64,000 nt of DNA from Tolypeutes matacus (GCA_026826555.1 JAKSZT010053928.1:42963528-43027527); one strand, 5' to 3'. Numbered from the stretch's first letter, positions 11,362 through 22,545 are shown. The notes: generated from the letters alone by a model not told the origin. Program-made: numbers and translations.

Positions 11362-12080
11362 ATGAGCCATCAAGTTACCATGAGACCTGAGTTGCCTATC
11401 ATGAGCTGGGTATTGTCTGACCCACCAAACCATAAAGGTGGGCATGCACAGCAGCACTCCATAATAAAGTGGAAGTGGTATATACAAGATAGGGCTCAAG
11501 CAGGTCCTGAAGGCACAAGTAACTTACATGAGGAAGTAGCCCAAATGCCCATGGTCACCACCCCTGCCATGTTACCTTCTCCTTCCCAGCCCACAGCTTT
11601 GGCCTCTTGGGGAGTCCCTTACAATCAGTTGACTGAGGATGAGAAAACTCGGGCCTGGTTTACAGATGGTTCTGCACAATATGCAGGTACCACCTGAGAG
11701 TAGACAGCTGCGGCACTGCGACCCTTTTCTGGGACATCCTTGAAGGATAGTGGTGAGGGAGAAAACCCAGTGGGCAGAACTTCGAGCAGTGCACCTGGCT
11801 GTTCATTTTGCTTGGAAGAAGAAATGGCCAGAGGTGTGTTTGTACATTGATTCATGGGCTGCTGCCAATGGTTTGGCTGGATGGTCAGGTACTTGGAAGG
11901 AACATGATTGGAAAATCGCTGTCAAGGAGGTTTGGGGAAGAGGTATGTGGATAGACCTTTCTGAGTGGGCAAAAAACATGAACATATTTGTATCCCACGT
12001 GAATGCTCACCAGAAGGTGACTTCAGCAGAGGAAGAGTTTAATAATCAAGTGGATAAGATGACCCGCTCTGTAGCTAATG
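11362..12080 (+). pseudogene. ERV-L pol: pre-RNase H linker and RNase H
   Basis: RNase H degrades the RNA strand during reverse transcription. The first frame (11,362-11,697) carries linker sequence and the start of RNase H, with AWFTDGSAQY, where D is the first catalytic acidic residue. A TGA at 11,695 and a TAG at 11,701 stop it, and near 11,755 the homology moves to another frame. That frame (11,750-12,499) has WAELRAVHL with the catalytic E, then LYIDSWAAANGLAGW with the next D, and VNAHQKV with the C-terminal H. The upstream reverse transcriptase is missing. Confidence 0.9.
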
Positions 12081-12880
12081 CTCAGTCTCTTTCCCCAGCC
12101 ACTCCTGTCATTGCCCAATGGGCTCATGAACAAAGTGACCATGGAGGTAGGGATGGAGGTTATGCATGGGCTCAGCAACATGGACTTCCCCTCACCAAGG
12201 CTGACTTGGCTACAGCCACTGCTGAGTGTCCAATCTGCCAGCAGCAGAGACCCACACTCAGCCCCCAATATGGCACCATTCCTCGAGGTGACCAGCCTGC
12301 TACCTGGTGGCAGGTTTACTACATTGGGCCACTTCCACCATGGAAGGAGCAGCGATTTGTTTTAACCGGAATAGACACATACTCTGGCTATGGGTGGTTT
12401 GCATTTCCGGCACAGCAATGCTTCTTCCAAAACTACCATCCATGGACTTACCAAATGTCTTATCTACTGCCATGGCATTTCACACAGCATTGCTTCTGAT
12501 CAAGGAACCCATTTCACAGCAAATGATGTGCAGGGATGGGCACATGACCATGGAATTCACTGGTCTTATCATGTTCCCTATCACCCTGAAGCAGCTGGAT
12601 TAATAGAACAGTGGAATGGTCTTTTGGAGACTCAATTATGGCGCCAACTAGGTGGCAATACCTTGCAGGGCTGGGGCAATGTTCTCCAGGAGGCTGTGTA
12701 TGCTCTGAATCAGCATCCTCTCTATGGTGCTGTTTCTCCGATAACCAGGATTCATGGGTCCAGGAATCAAGGGGTGGAAATGGGAGTGGCACCACTCACT
12801 ATTACCCATAGTGACCCACTAGGAAAATTTTTGCTTCCTGTCCCTGCAACCTTAAGCTCTGCTGGTCTACAGGTTTTAGT
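12081..12880 (+). pseudogene. ERV-L pol: integrase
   Basis: Integrase joins proviral DNA to the host chromosome. The N-terminal zinc domain shows the His pair in WAHEQSDHGG and its surroundings and the Cys pair in CPICQQQ at about 12,228-12,240. The catalytic triad is visible as D in TGIDTYSGYG, D in SDQGTHF (codon at 12,498-12,500) and E in AGLIEQW, with the last two 35 residues apart. A frame change near 12,410 lies between the first and second D: the first is read from the 11,750-12,499 frame, the others from the 12,390-13,091 frame. All catalytic residues are therefore present but split. Confidence 0.92.
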
Positions 12881-12889
12881 CCCAAAAGG

Positions 12890-13358
12890 AGGAGTGCTGT
12901 CACCAGGGAACACAGCAATGATTCCATTGAACTGGAAGTTAAGACTGCCACCTGGCCACTTTGGGCTCCTCTTACCTGTGAATCAAAAGGCAAAGAAGGG
13001 AATTACTGTACTGGCTGGGGTGATTGATCCTGACTCTCAAGGGGAAATAGGACTACATCTACATAATGGGGGTAAAGAAGAGTTTGCCTGAAATGCAGGC
13101 GATCCTCTAAGGCGTCTCCTAGTCTTGCCATGCCCTGTGATTAAAGTCAATGGAAAATTGCAATAAACCAATTCAAGCAGGACTAACAATGGCCCAGAAT
13201 CTTCGGGAATGAAAGTTTGGGTCACCCCACCAGGCAAAGAACCACGGCCAGCTGAAGTGCTCGCTGAAGGTCACGGGAACATGGAATGGGTAGTGGAAGA
13301 AGGTAGTGACAAATATGAACTTTGAGCACGTGACCAGTTACAGAAACGAAGACTGTAA
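12890..13358 (+). pseudogene. ERV-L pol: dUTPase-like C-terminal domain
   Basis: ERV-L elements carry a dUTPase after integrase. Here PPGHFGLLLP (about 12,946-12,978) matches the position of dUTPase motif 2, and VLAGVIDPDSQGE (about 13,006-13,045) matches motif 3, with the catalytic-site Asp in VID. A TGA at 13,089-13,091 ends the frame; related codons continue to about 13,358. Integrase followed by dUTPase is the best evidence that this is ERV-L and not another class. Confidence 0.88.
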
Positions 13359-13733
13359 TAGTCATGAACCCTTCTTCCTTGTTTTGTTATGAGTATGATT
13401 GTATATGTACCCAAAATGAATTTGTTTTCTTCCCCAACCTTTTCCCCTATCATATGAAAAGTTGTACTAATTTCATGTCATAATATTTAAGGATGTCAAG
13501 TTTAAGAGTGAATATTAATAATTAATTAATTAATTAATTTAAAAAAGAGTGAATATTACCCAAGAACTTGCACCCTATTCTGTGGGGTATTAATGCGTTT
13601 CTGGTTGTACGCAGGGGAGTTGAACATTGTTAGGCGGAAATATATATATATGCTTGTCTGTTATTGTTTTTACTTAAAGACTAAGTATGGTTTAGGGTAA
13701 TGTGTATGGTTGCCAAGTTGACAAGGGGTGGAC
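13359..13733 (+). other. ERV-L 3' noncoding region with polypurine tract
   Basis: Noncoding DNA between pol and the 3' LTR contains a short (TTAA)n run at about 13,519-13,542. The purine run aaggggtgga (13,723-13,732), just before the LTR, fits the plus-strand primer. Confidence 0.8.
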
Positions 13734-14184
13734 TGTGATGGTTAGGCTAATGTGTCAACTCGGCCAGGTAATTGTGTGTAGGTGTTAAGTCCAGCAAGCA
13801 GTGGGCTAATTGTAATACAAGAGCATTTATGGACTTTGATCACCAGTGAGTTTACTGCATGGATGGCTGATTACATCTGCATCAATTGGGAGATTGCATC
13901 AGCAATGGGTGACACTTTTATCCAATCAGTTGAATGCCTTAAAAGGGGAAGTGATTTCAACATTCAGAGAGAATTTCCCAGCTTGTCTTTGGATAGCCAA
14001 CTTCTCCCAGAAACTCATCAAGGACCTTTCATCGGACTTTCATTGGAGCCCCTGGCTTGCAGCCTGCCTGCAGAACCTGGACTTGTGCATCCCCACGGTC
14101 GTGTGAGACACTCTTATAAAATCTTATATTATTTACAGATACCTCCTGTTGATTCTGTTTCCCGAGAGAACCCTGATTAATACA
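13734..14184 (+). repeat. ERV-L 3' LTR
   Basis: This LTR starts TGTGATGG and ends AATACA, with canonical TG/CA ends. It is followed by the target duplication acaac at 14,185-14,189. It differs from the 5' LTR at about 7 percent of positions counted by eye. Confidence 0.95.
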
Positions 14185-14189
14185 ACAAC

Positions 14190-14860
14190 TTTGTGAATAT
14201 ACTAAATCCCACTGAACTGTATACCCTAAGAGGGAAAATTTTATGATATGCAAATTAAAAATTAATAATTAAGAACATATGAGGTTATAGTAATTAAAAT
14301 ATTGTGTTGTTGGTACAGGAATAGACATCTAAACCAACAGAATGGAAATCAGAGATAAAAGGCATCCACAGGTTAAAAAAAAAAGCTAGCTATTTGATAG
14401 AGTTGACCTTACCAATCAGGAGAGAATGATGGAAAAAAATAAAAATAGCTCCCTCCCTCACACCTTCACAAAAACTAATTCTAAATGGATTTAAGACCTA
14501 AATATGAAAAAGCAAAATGTAAAGACTTTAGAAGAAAACACAGGAGAATATCTCTTATGAATTTGGGACAGAGCAGGATTTTCCAAGTCACCAAAAGAAA
14601 AACACAAAGGAGAAGGAAAATACAATTAATTTATAGACACAAAACAATTATAGCATGATCATTTATAAATATGTACACATGTAGATAAAATATAAAAACA
14701 TGCATGAGAAGAATATATCGCAGCTTCAAGTAAGTGATTACCTTTGGGGAAAGAAGGAAAAGAAGATGTGTGGGCAATAGCTATATGGGTATTAAATCTT
14801 TCTGTCTTTTTTGGGAGAACTAAAACAAAAATGACTAAATAATGACCATTGTTTAAACTT
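14190..14860 (+). mobile_element. Older L1 fragments, right part
   Basis: Positions 14,190-14,270 continue the L1 broken at 9,852. From about 14,275 a second L1 piece starts again at an ORF2-like position (ttggtacaggaatagacatc) and runs into 3' UTR-like sequence, so this is a rearranged or second old copy. Confidence 0.65.
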
Positions 14861-15487
14861 TGTGATGAGGCTAGCTTTGAATGTTCTTTATTTTTGGAAT
14901 GGTGATGATTTTTTTTTTAAATCATAAAAAATTATGTATTAACATACCATCTCACCTAGTTGAAAGTTTCCCAAATGCATCTCCACCACCCTCTCCGGGT
15001 CAGCACTTTAGTGATGAAGGCAGAGAAAGTTGCACTCATCGTCCTGGGTCACGGCCGCAAAACTGTGGCAGAAATAGGGCAAAAACTCAGCTCCCCTGCA
15101 TCCCAAGTGCCTGCTCTTTCTGACAACAGCAAATGCCTACCATTCTGGGCAAACATTCAAGTTATTTCCATTCTAAAGTGTTATGTGGATTTACTAAACC
15201 AACAAGAAGTCAGGGGAGAAACTTAAATCACCATCTTTGCAAATGTTTATTTTCTGCTGGTACTTAGAACTTATCCCAAGGTAAAATCAATGAGGGAAGG
15301 GAAAGTAGGGGAGGGAAAATGAAGCACTTTTATTCCTCTGAAATGCAGAGTATTACTTCTGCACCCTGTGGAGCTGTTTTCTCTGCTTCCCTGCTCACCT
15401 GGGTAAACACAGATTCCCAGGCAACTGTGGCTGCCAAGTGGAGAAAATGGGAACGTCAGGAAGAACGGCTCCCGCCAGCCTGAGGGT
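14861..15487. other. No gene seen
   Basis: Unique-looking sequence. Short frames near 14,881-15,226 have no recognisable domain. The last 12 bases (cagcctgagggt, 15,476-15,487) form the left target duplication of the next element. Confidence 0.5.
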
Positions 15488-15850
15488 AAATTTTATTTTT
15501 TATTTTTTATATATATTTTTAAAGATGCGTAGATTACATAAATGTTACACAAAAATTACAGGGATTCCCATGTTCTCCACCTCCCAAACCTCCCATAACA
15601 TCCCACGTAAACATCTTTCATTAGTGTGGCACATCACCTGCAATGGATATACACATCCTGGGGCTTTGCCACTAAGCATGGACCATAGTTCACACTGTAG
15701 ACCACACTCTCTCCCACACAGATCTGCATGTTATATGCTGATGTAAAATGGCCTATATCTGTCATTGTAATGTCACTCAGGATAATTCCCAAGTCCTGAA
15801 AAAGTCCCTGTATTACAACTGTTTTTCCCTTCCCTGCCCTGAAAGCGTCA
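15488..15850 (-). mobile_element. 5'-truncated L1 tail
   Basis: Reverse complement of the terminal L1 module at 1,560-1,930, with the T/A-rich tail at the left end. Perfect 12-bp duplications, cagcctgagggt, lie at 15,476-15,487 and 15,851-15,862. Only about 360 bp were inserted, which is usual for severe 5' truncation during target-primed reverse transcription. Confidence 0.92.
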
Positions 15851-15862
15851 CAGCCTGAGGGT

Positions 15863-16312
15863 TTGACCAAGAAGTCTGCCAATAAGCCGAGGGGGCCATG
15901 TAGCCACAGGGAATTAGAGAACTCCAATCTGCTGAACTCTTCCTCCTTTGCCAGAGAACATGAGGGGGGCTGTTCCAGACAGAGGTTAAGAGCACAGAGT
16001 GATGGAAAACGATGTTCTTTGTGGGCACACACAGCATTCCCTCAGGTGTTAGTTCTTAACCCTAATCATACATTACAATAACTGAGGAACGAAATATATG
16101 TATATGTACAGTTGACCAAACCCCACCTTCAAAGACTCTGAAGTAAGTGGTATGAAGCAGATCATTGGTATTATTTAAAAGCAAACCAGCTAATTCTAAT
16201 GTTCAGCCTTTTCCCTAATGACTAACAGAAAGAATCGGGGGGTGGGGGGGCTTTTAAGAAATGGTTTCCTCAGTGCCAGTGTTAAAAGGGGTAAAATAAG
16301 AAAAGTCTAGGT
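15863..16312. other. No gene seen
   Basis: Unique-looking sequence with a short G run near 16,238-16,250. No coding or repeat signal that I can defend. Confidence 0.45.
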
Positions 16313-16314
16313 GC

Positions 16315-16460
16315 TGCACCCAGCTCTGCCACTTATATGACCTGGAGCAAGTTATTTAATTCAGTTCAACCCCAATTTCCTCACCTGAACCATGGGGACA
16401 AAAATATCCACCACTCAGGGAAGGTAGAAATTAAAATGATACATGCAAAAGAGCTCCTGA
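16315..16460 (+). repeat. MIR SINE
   Basis: The order agctctgccacttat, acctggagcaagttattta, cctcacctgaaccatgggga follows the MIR core and 3' region, diverged. Confidence 0.75.
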
Positions 16461-16754
16461 CACATTAACAGTCATCTCAATCCCGGAATCGTTGATCTGT
16501 GGTCAAGTGTATCTCTGTGGTGATGACTGAGAACCCGAGAGAAGCCAATGCCTTATGCTGACTCAATCGTTCCCACATTTGCGGAGTGAGGTGTTTACTC
16601 ACAGCACCTACCTGGTTCGTTCCAGACCAGTCATTTCCCCATCTCGTTGGTCTTTGGCTTGAACAGCAAATCCTAAAGCTATTATTAGCAGGAATGGAAG
16701 AGAACTCTGGGTAGGTAACCAGAAGATCCCCTGCTTGGGATGTGAAATGTATCT
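16461..16754. other. No gene seen
   Basis: Unique-looking sequence, no supported feature. Confidence 0.4.
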
Positions 16755-17210
16755 CCAGCTGTGGTAGGCAGAATAATGCCCCCCTAAAGATGTCCAGTCT
16801 TACTCTCTAGCACTTCTGAACAAGTTAGGAATTGAGGTTGCTAATCAGCTGAACCTGAGATGGGCCTAATGCAATCACAAGGATCCATAAAGTGAAGAAG
16901 GAGGGCAAGTGAGAGAGAACCAGCGAGATGGCAGCGTGAAAAAGATACAACCTGCTGTTGCTGGCTTTGAAGGTGGAGGAAGAGGGCCATAAGTGAAGGA
17001 ATGCAGGCAGCCTCTGGAAACTAGAGAAGGCATGGAAAAGAATTCTCCCCTAGCGTCTCAGGAAGGAATAGAGCCCTGGTGACCCTAGATTTTAACCTGT
17101 GTAAGATTTCCAACCTTTATAGAATTGTGAGATAATACATTTGTATTGTTTAAGCCACTAAGTCTGTAGTAGTTTGTTACCACAGCAATAGAAACCTAAT
17201 AAACAGGCCA
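16755..17210 (+). repeat. MaLR LTR (MLT1 group), solo
   Basis: It starts tgtggtaggcagaataatg and ends aatagaaacctaataaaca, with the MLT1 internal order (aatcacaaggatcc, gccactaagtctgtagtagt). No internal region is attached. Sense orientation. Confidence 0.85.
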
Positions 17211-17364
17211 AATACTTTTATAAACAGAAGGTTTTCAGGCCTGCTCTGTGGTGTCCTTTTCCAAACTAGACGGTTGGTGGTGAGTCAAGGAGGCTGCAGG
17301 CAGGGGAGAAAATACCCCTAACAAGTAGTGCTTGAGAAACAAAATATAAGGTCGGAGGCTTATT

Positions 17365-17610
17365 CACTCATTCACTCGAGAGCAATTGCTGCACATCTTC
17401 TTTGCACTGGATAGAGGGAATACCAGATGATTAAGTCATGCTCTCAGGCTTCACAGACCTCCCAATCTATTAGCAGGAGGCAAAGAGGTAAACAGAGCAT
17501 TATGAGTGTTGTCATCTGTGTCCACTGTTAGGAAATTTTTGTAGAGAAGTTATGTTCCAGCTGAATTTGGAAAACAAGCAGTTGATGGAGGAATGAATTC
17601 TGGAAAAGAG
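17365..17610 (-). repeat. L2 LINE fragment
   Basis: Antisense L2 3' end: ttcactcattcactc at the left followed by diverged gatagagggaatacc and cctcccaatctattagcagg. The order agrees with other L2 copies in this window (34.5 and 60.7 kb). Confidence 0.6.
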
Positions 17611-19248
17611 AGCAGTATGAGCAGATGCAGGGCCCATAAACCATTGCATGTTGCCTAAACAAACAAGTAGAACATGTCCTCTGCATACCCATCTCCCACC
17701 CACCCCCACCTCCAGAATGCAGTTTGCTCCCCTCAGACACTTCCCTCTTGACCTACTGCAGGCTCTGAAAGTACAGGATCCCCGGCTCACACATCTTTCC
17801 AGTACTTTCTGCTGTCTCCCACATGTAGTAGATGTTATTAAAAAATTGTTGAGGGGAGGAATGGAGAGAGGGAATGCTAACAAATGTCAAAGCCCAGATG
17901 TCCCTCACTCCCTTATCCTAAGTCTGGTGCTCACTTCAGGATCCGCCCTCACCCAGCTCCACTGTTCATTCAGGAATCCCCCACACCCAGCTCCATGTGC
18001 TCACTCAGGAGCCCGCTTCAACTGCCCCACCTCCTGATCCCTGACCCGCTCATGGCACTGCCCCAGTCTTTCTCCCCCGGATCTATCATGTCATGCAGGC
18101 TTTTCTCAGCTCTCCCCTCCAGTCTTCTGCCTGCCACTGTCCATGACCACAGGAGTGGTGAAAGAAAAACAGAAGCAATAGTCCTCTCTAATACCCTTCA
18201 ACACAGTTTCATCTTCTCTGGAGTAAGAAAGAGAAGACCAGGCTCATAAAGGTGCATCTATATTCTAATGGGGTGGAGATTAGGCCTATTTCAAAACCAG
18301 AGGAGAGTAATTTTCATTTTTTCAAGGGAAGAGAACATTTCTTTGTCCGCACAGGGGTACTGTGAATGATAGTTTAGAAGGCCCTGGGCACCCGCCCAGC
18401 AGCCCCAATTTTTACAACAACATTCTGTGACATGGACAATTTTCAACATATCAATTTTAACTTAAAATGCAATGAAAATATCTGTAACAAAAAAAAAAAA
18501 ATCATGTCTTCATTGATATATAATCTAAATAAACATTTTTTAAGCTTCATACAGGTCTCCTCCAACCCTTATGGCTAAATAAGATTGCTGTTCCTACATC
18601 CTTGGTAGAAATTCTAGAGCCTGCCAAGATTTTTCCCATAGATGAACAGTGGTTAAAATTTGCTTCCAATAACATTCATGTTTATGGCCCACTACGACTA
18701 GTCACCAGATGCTTTCCATTTAGAGAGACCCTCACAACTTACATGGCAGATATTCTTACCAGCACAAAATATGGGAAACACAACTTTGACCAAAGAAGGA
18801 CTTCAAAACCAAGATTTAAAATCAAGAACGCATTCAACTTTACAGTAAACAGCACCTAAGGCATGCTGCTGTATGCATCTCTTTCTAACATAGATGCTGA
18901 GGAGGTGGATTACACAAGCTTTAGATGGGCCTAAGGAAGAAACGTCACCTATTTCACAATCTTGTTCAGGCCCGCCTGAGCAAAAACCACAGGGCCTGGG
19001 GCTAATGTGAAAAGAGGCACTTTACATAAACCAAGATGGAAAAGATGAATCAAAGCCCATTTTTCTTTATTTGTATGGTGGTTTGGGAACCTAATCTTGC
19101 CTTCATAACTGAAAAAACAGTAGTCGCAGTATGTGCAGGGACGCTGTGTTCAACAAGCTCTGGTGCCCACAACGCTTTCTATACTGTACGTCCTCAAGTG
19201 CAGGGCTTGATTTGTGCCTGTGAACACTATTTGCTCAGCTAATCAATG
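17611..19248. other. No gene seen; small GC-rich imperfect repeat at 17,927-18,040
   Basis: Mostly unique DNA. At 17,927-18,040 a unit of roughly 35-40 bp (tcaggatcc/cacccagctcca) occurs about three times. A poly(A) of 14 is near 18,489. The frames at 17,648-18,249 come from this C-rich repeat and 18,602-18,859 shows no known domain. Confidence 0.45.
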
Positions 19249-19254
19249 CTTGCA

Positions 19255-19650
19255 TGTTGGGGACAACGAAGGTGGCATGTCTATTCACCTTCAGCGATGC
19301 CGGTGACATGCAACATGGCTGCCAGGGTTGAAACAACACCTTAAAGCTATAATTAGCCTTCTTCTAGGACGTCATTGGTAGTTCGCGCCAAAAGCCGTAG
19401 TTCGGGCCAAAAGCACTAACCTCCGCAGCCGCCACCTACCTTAGCAACAGAATCCACCAATACTAAACCGCCACCCATCCTTATAAGCCACCCCCCTTTT
19501 CCTTTTGAGTACATATACCCTGCCTTTTCAATAAACTTTTGCAGCTTGATCAGAATCCTGTCTTGCTGTCATTCTTCGTGTCTCTTGTCCCATACCATTC
19601 TTCCCTCATAGGAGCTGGAGCCCCAGTTGATCGTCCCGCAGGCCGGGACA
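19255..19650 (+). repeat. Solo LTR, class II (ERV-K-like) by target duplication
   Basis: A 396-bp block begins TGTTGGGGACAACG and ends GCCGGGACA, with TG/CA ends. It is flanked by identical 6-bp words cttgca at 19,249-19,254 and 19,651-19,656. Six-base duplications are typical of class II ERVs. A TATA-like tataag at 19,482-19,487 and an AATAAA at 19,530-19,535 are spaced like a promoter and polyadenylation signal. No internal viral sequence remains, so it is a recombined solo LTR. I do not recognise the family. Confidence 0.85.
19378..19415 (+). promoter_or_regulatory. Duplicated 19-bp unit with E2F-like site in LTR U3
   Basis: Units at 19,378-19,396 and 19,397-19,415 both begin gtagttcg. 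The first has TTCGCGCCAAAA, which contains GCGCCAAA, an exact match to the E2F consensus. In the second a C-to-G change breaks the match. They lie about 70-100 bp upstream of the TATA-like box. Confidence 0.5.
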
Positions 19651-19656
19651 CTTGCA

Positions 19657-19866
19657 TGATCTGAGACACCTCACATGGAATGGAGAGGGGACCTGGGGCC
19701 TTGGAGATCTATGTCAGAAGTGGTTGGAAGATGTAACCAGAGAGAGGCCTTTCACATCCAACCTGGATCCTGGGCTATGGATGCCTGTAAGGGCATTTCA
19801 CTCCCCCAGCCTCATTGTCAACCAACTCCCCTGAGAAATTGCTACCACCGCCACCCCAATAAGTAA
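19657..19866. other. No gene seen
   Basis: Short unique stretch between the solo LTR and the next SINE. Confidence 0.4.
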
Positions 19867-19879
19867 CGTCCCAACTCTT

Positions 19880-20072
19880 TTTTTTTTTTTTTTTTTTTAA
19901 GATTTTTGTTTATTTATTCATTTAACCCCCCCCCCTGCCGCTTGTGATCGCCGGGTCAGCCAACCACGCCATGCGGGCGGGCTTGCCTTCACCAGGAGGC
20001 CCCGGGAACCGAACCCGCGGCCTCCCATATGGTAAACGGGAGCCTCACTGATTGAGCCACAGCCGCTTCCCG
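19880..20072 (-). mobile_element. tRNA-derived SINE
   Basis: Poly(T) at the left, then a body ending in the reverse complement of the same tRNA-like head as the copy at 2,507-2,707 (ccatatggtaaacgggagcc and tgagccacagccgcttccc). Identical 13-bp duplications cgtcccaactctt lie at 19,867-19,879 and 20,073-20,085. The B box is intact (ggaaccgaaccc in this orientation), so this is a young copy. Confidence 0.95.
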
Positions 20073-20085
20073 CGTCCCAACTCTT

Positions 20086-21284
20086 AACCACCTCTACCCA
20101 GCTCAGTGGTCACACCTCCCCTTTGCTAATTGTCCCCTCCCCCTTTTTCTCCACGAGATAGAGAGTTCTTTGGAGGAAAAGCAACTGAGAAAAGGATTCA
20201 GATAAAGCCCTCATTAAAAGATGTGCATTGCTAACCCTCTTCTCTGTATATACTGGGGCTTAACAATTAAGATTTCCCCTCACTTTTCAAAGAGTATGTC
20301 AAGAGACCGGTTCTGGGCAGCAAAGGAAAACACATTTGCCATTGGGGTGACAGCCACAACTGCCAAAGCCACTTTTATCTGGTGGTGGTGGAGCTGGCTT
20401 TATCTTTTCCAGGAAAAATAAAGAATATTTGAGGTTCCATTGATAAATACGCACCTTTCACTGATTTCTCTCCCTGCCCAGGAATTTTTTGGACAGCTCT
20501 CTTGAAAACACTGCACTCAGACAAAAGATGATAAAATGTGGATTCCAGAGAGACTCTTGGGGTTCTGTTTGCTTATCGAGATGATTGGGCTTGGACTCTG
20601 AAAGGTCACCCTCCCGCAGCCACGTCGCCCCAGGTGCTGGTCTGGCCACAGGCTGCTAGGTTGGATAATCCGGTCTGAAAGCAAAGCATTTCTCCCCCTC
20701 TTCACCTGCTTCTCAAAGGATCACTCCCTCAGTCAGATTTACAAGCCCCCTACTGACCTTTATTCAAGCACATCTTGAACTCACTGATCCACGTGAACCT
20801 TTTCCAGAATAAGCCAAATATGTGAGGATCACTTCCCCCAGTCCTATGCTATTTGAAGCTAAACCCCTTTCCATCACTGGACTCGCTAATACACTTAAAG
20901 CAGAGATCTGCTAATGAGATCTTATTAGCCTGTCCCCACGTGAAATTGACCAGTGGTGCTTTCAGTCTAAGGAGAGAAAATGCCCCCAACGATAGTTCAC
21001 AGATTTTCCTGATCCTATGTGTGCTTCCCATTATCATTTGTGAGTTTTTTTAGAGCCTATTGTCTCTACAAGATTGTCTGTAGAGACTCCTGGCAGTTGC
21101 TGTCTATATATGATCCCTTTAGGAAGCCTGGAGTGAGTACCCAGAAGCTCAGGGCTAACAGAGTGTGAGGGACTGTTTTGTTTAAGAAGCTAGCACTGCC
21201 TTTTCAGGAGTTCCCCCCTTCCCACCCCCCAGTGTGGTGGGAAAAGCCAGACCCCAATTCTGAGCAATTACACTTTACCTTGGC
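20086..21284. other. No gene seen
   Basis: Unique-looking DNA with only short frames on both strands and no recognisable repeat or splice-flanked exon. Confidence 0.45.
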
Positions 21285-21412
21285 TCTTCCCCTCCCCCAC
21301 CGTGTGACTTGGGTAAACTACTCACCTTCTCTAGGCCTCAGTCCCCACATCAGTGAAACGGGGAAGCCTACTTTGCAGGGAGACTATCTAGCACAATGCT
21401 CTCCTGAATAAA
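21285..21412 (+). repeat. MIR SINE fragment
   Basis: Diverged MIR 3' half: gacttgggtaaactact, ttctctaggcctcagt, catcagtgaaacgggga. Confidence 0.65.
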
Positions 21413-21845
21413 AATGTTTCCAAAGGCCACCCGAGCCTGGGGTTAAAATAAGTACCGTTTGAATGCAATAATACATTTTTTCTAGGGCTCTCTCTTGCAC
21501 CTGCCATCTCATTGCACCCCACACCCCAGCAAAGCCCTTGGGAATGTTTTATGGACGTCCCAAGAGGCATCCTTATCATGCCCAAGCAAGGCTGGCCAGC
21601 CACCATTTCCTCTCTGCCATGGGAGGCATGATACACTTTGCCAAGCCCATGACACCAGGGGTCTGCCTAAAGGGACCACTGCCCAGTGGGACGGTTACCC
21701 TACACCCTGACAGAAGACTTCCGTGGAGCCCTTTTCTGTTAAAAAAAAAAAAATTAAAAATCATATTTTACAACTCTGTTAGTATAAAGATGATTATAAT
21801 CCAGGCTGGATTCAAAATTAAAACCTTTACTTCAGCCCTAAAAGT
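21413..21845. other. No gene seen
   Basis: Unique-looking DNA with an A run near 21,740. Frames at 21,495-21,912 show no domain. Confidence 0.4.
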
Positions 21846-21981
21846 TTGTTTTTTTAAAAATCGAGGTGAAATTCACATAACAAAAATTCAACCCTTTAAA
21901 GCATACAATTAAGTGGCATTTAGAATGTTGACAATGTTGTGCAACCACCACCTCTCCTTAGTTCCAAAACATTTTCATCAC
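21846..21981 (-). mobile_element. Old L1 3' end, left part
   Basis: Antisense L1 3' UTR (aattcacataacaaaaattc, ttaagtggcatttag, ttgtgcaaccaccacc). It is interrupted after 21,981 and resumes at 22,350. Confidence 0.85.
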
Positions 21982-22349
21982 ATTGATGTATGGCAATGGC
22001 GGCTCTGGGCGCAGGGAGAAGGAAAAACAGTTGCAATACAGGGGCTTTTTCGGGACTTGGGAATTGTCTTGAATGACATTGCAACGACAGATATAGGCCA
22101 TTTTATATCGTCACATAACATGCAGAACTGTGTGGGAGAGAGTGTGGTCTCCACACTCAGTGGCAAAGCCCCAGGATGCGTTTATCAATTGCAACGAATG
22201 TGCCACACTAATGAGGGATGTTTATGTGGAAGGGTGTGGGAGGTGTGGGGAGGGGGGCATATAGGAATCCCTATATTTTTTGTGTAACATTTATGTAATC
22301 TAAGTATCTTTTAAAAAATAAAAAAATATATTATTAAAAAGAACAAAAA
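21982..22349 (+). mobile_element. 5'-truncated L1 tail inserted in an older L1
   Basis: A 368-bp copy of the terminal L1 module in sense orientation, ending in an A-rich tail. The 17-bp duplication caaaacattttcatcac is identical at 21,965-21,981 and 22,350-22,366. The host L1 is continuous once the insert is removed. Confidence 0.95.
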
Positions 22350-22545
22350 CAAAACATTTTCATCACCCCCAAAGGATACCCCATATCCAATAAGCATTCT
22401 CCCCTTCCCCCTAACCCCTGGCACTAATAATCTGTTTCTTGTTTCTATGGATTTACCTCTTCTAGATAGTTCATACAAATGGAATCACATAATAGGTAAA
22501 GTTTTGTGTCTTAAAACTCCTTTTTTTTCCTTTCTGGTTTTAAAA
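22350..22545 (-). mobile_element. Old L1 3' end, right part
   Basis: Continuation of the antisense L1: ccccaaaggataccccatat, ctggcactaataatctg, atagttcatacaaatgg. Confidence 0.85.

Larger units (their letters stand above)
9853..14184 (+). mobile_element. ERV-L (class III) provirus, internally deleted
   Basis: An endogenous retrovirus 4.3 kb long has two ~451-bp LTRs, a tRNA-Leu-type primer site, gag-like sequence, the distal half of pol, a polypurine tract and 5-bp target duplications. Protease and reverse transcriptase are absent: gag-like sequence passes directly to the region just before RNase H near 11,360. There is no env, as is normal for ERV-L. Counted by eye, the LTRs differ at roughly 30-35 of 452 positions, about 7 percent. 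Pol has in-frame stops at 11,695 and 11,701, frame changes near 11,755 and 12,410, and a stop at 13,089. It cannot replicate by itself. Confidence 0.95.

Noticed and set aside
17927..18040. CRISPR-like or satellite array
   Set aside because: Only about three imperfect units without regular spacers, in mammalian DNA; a minor tandem repeat.
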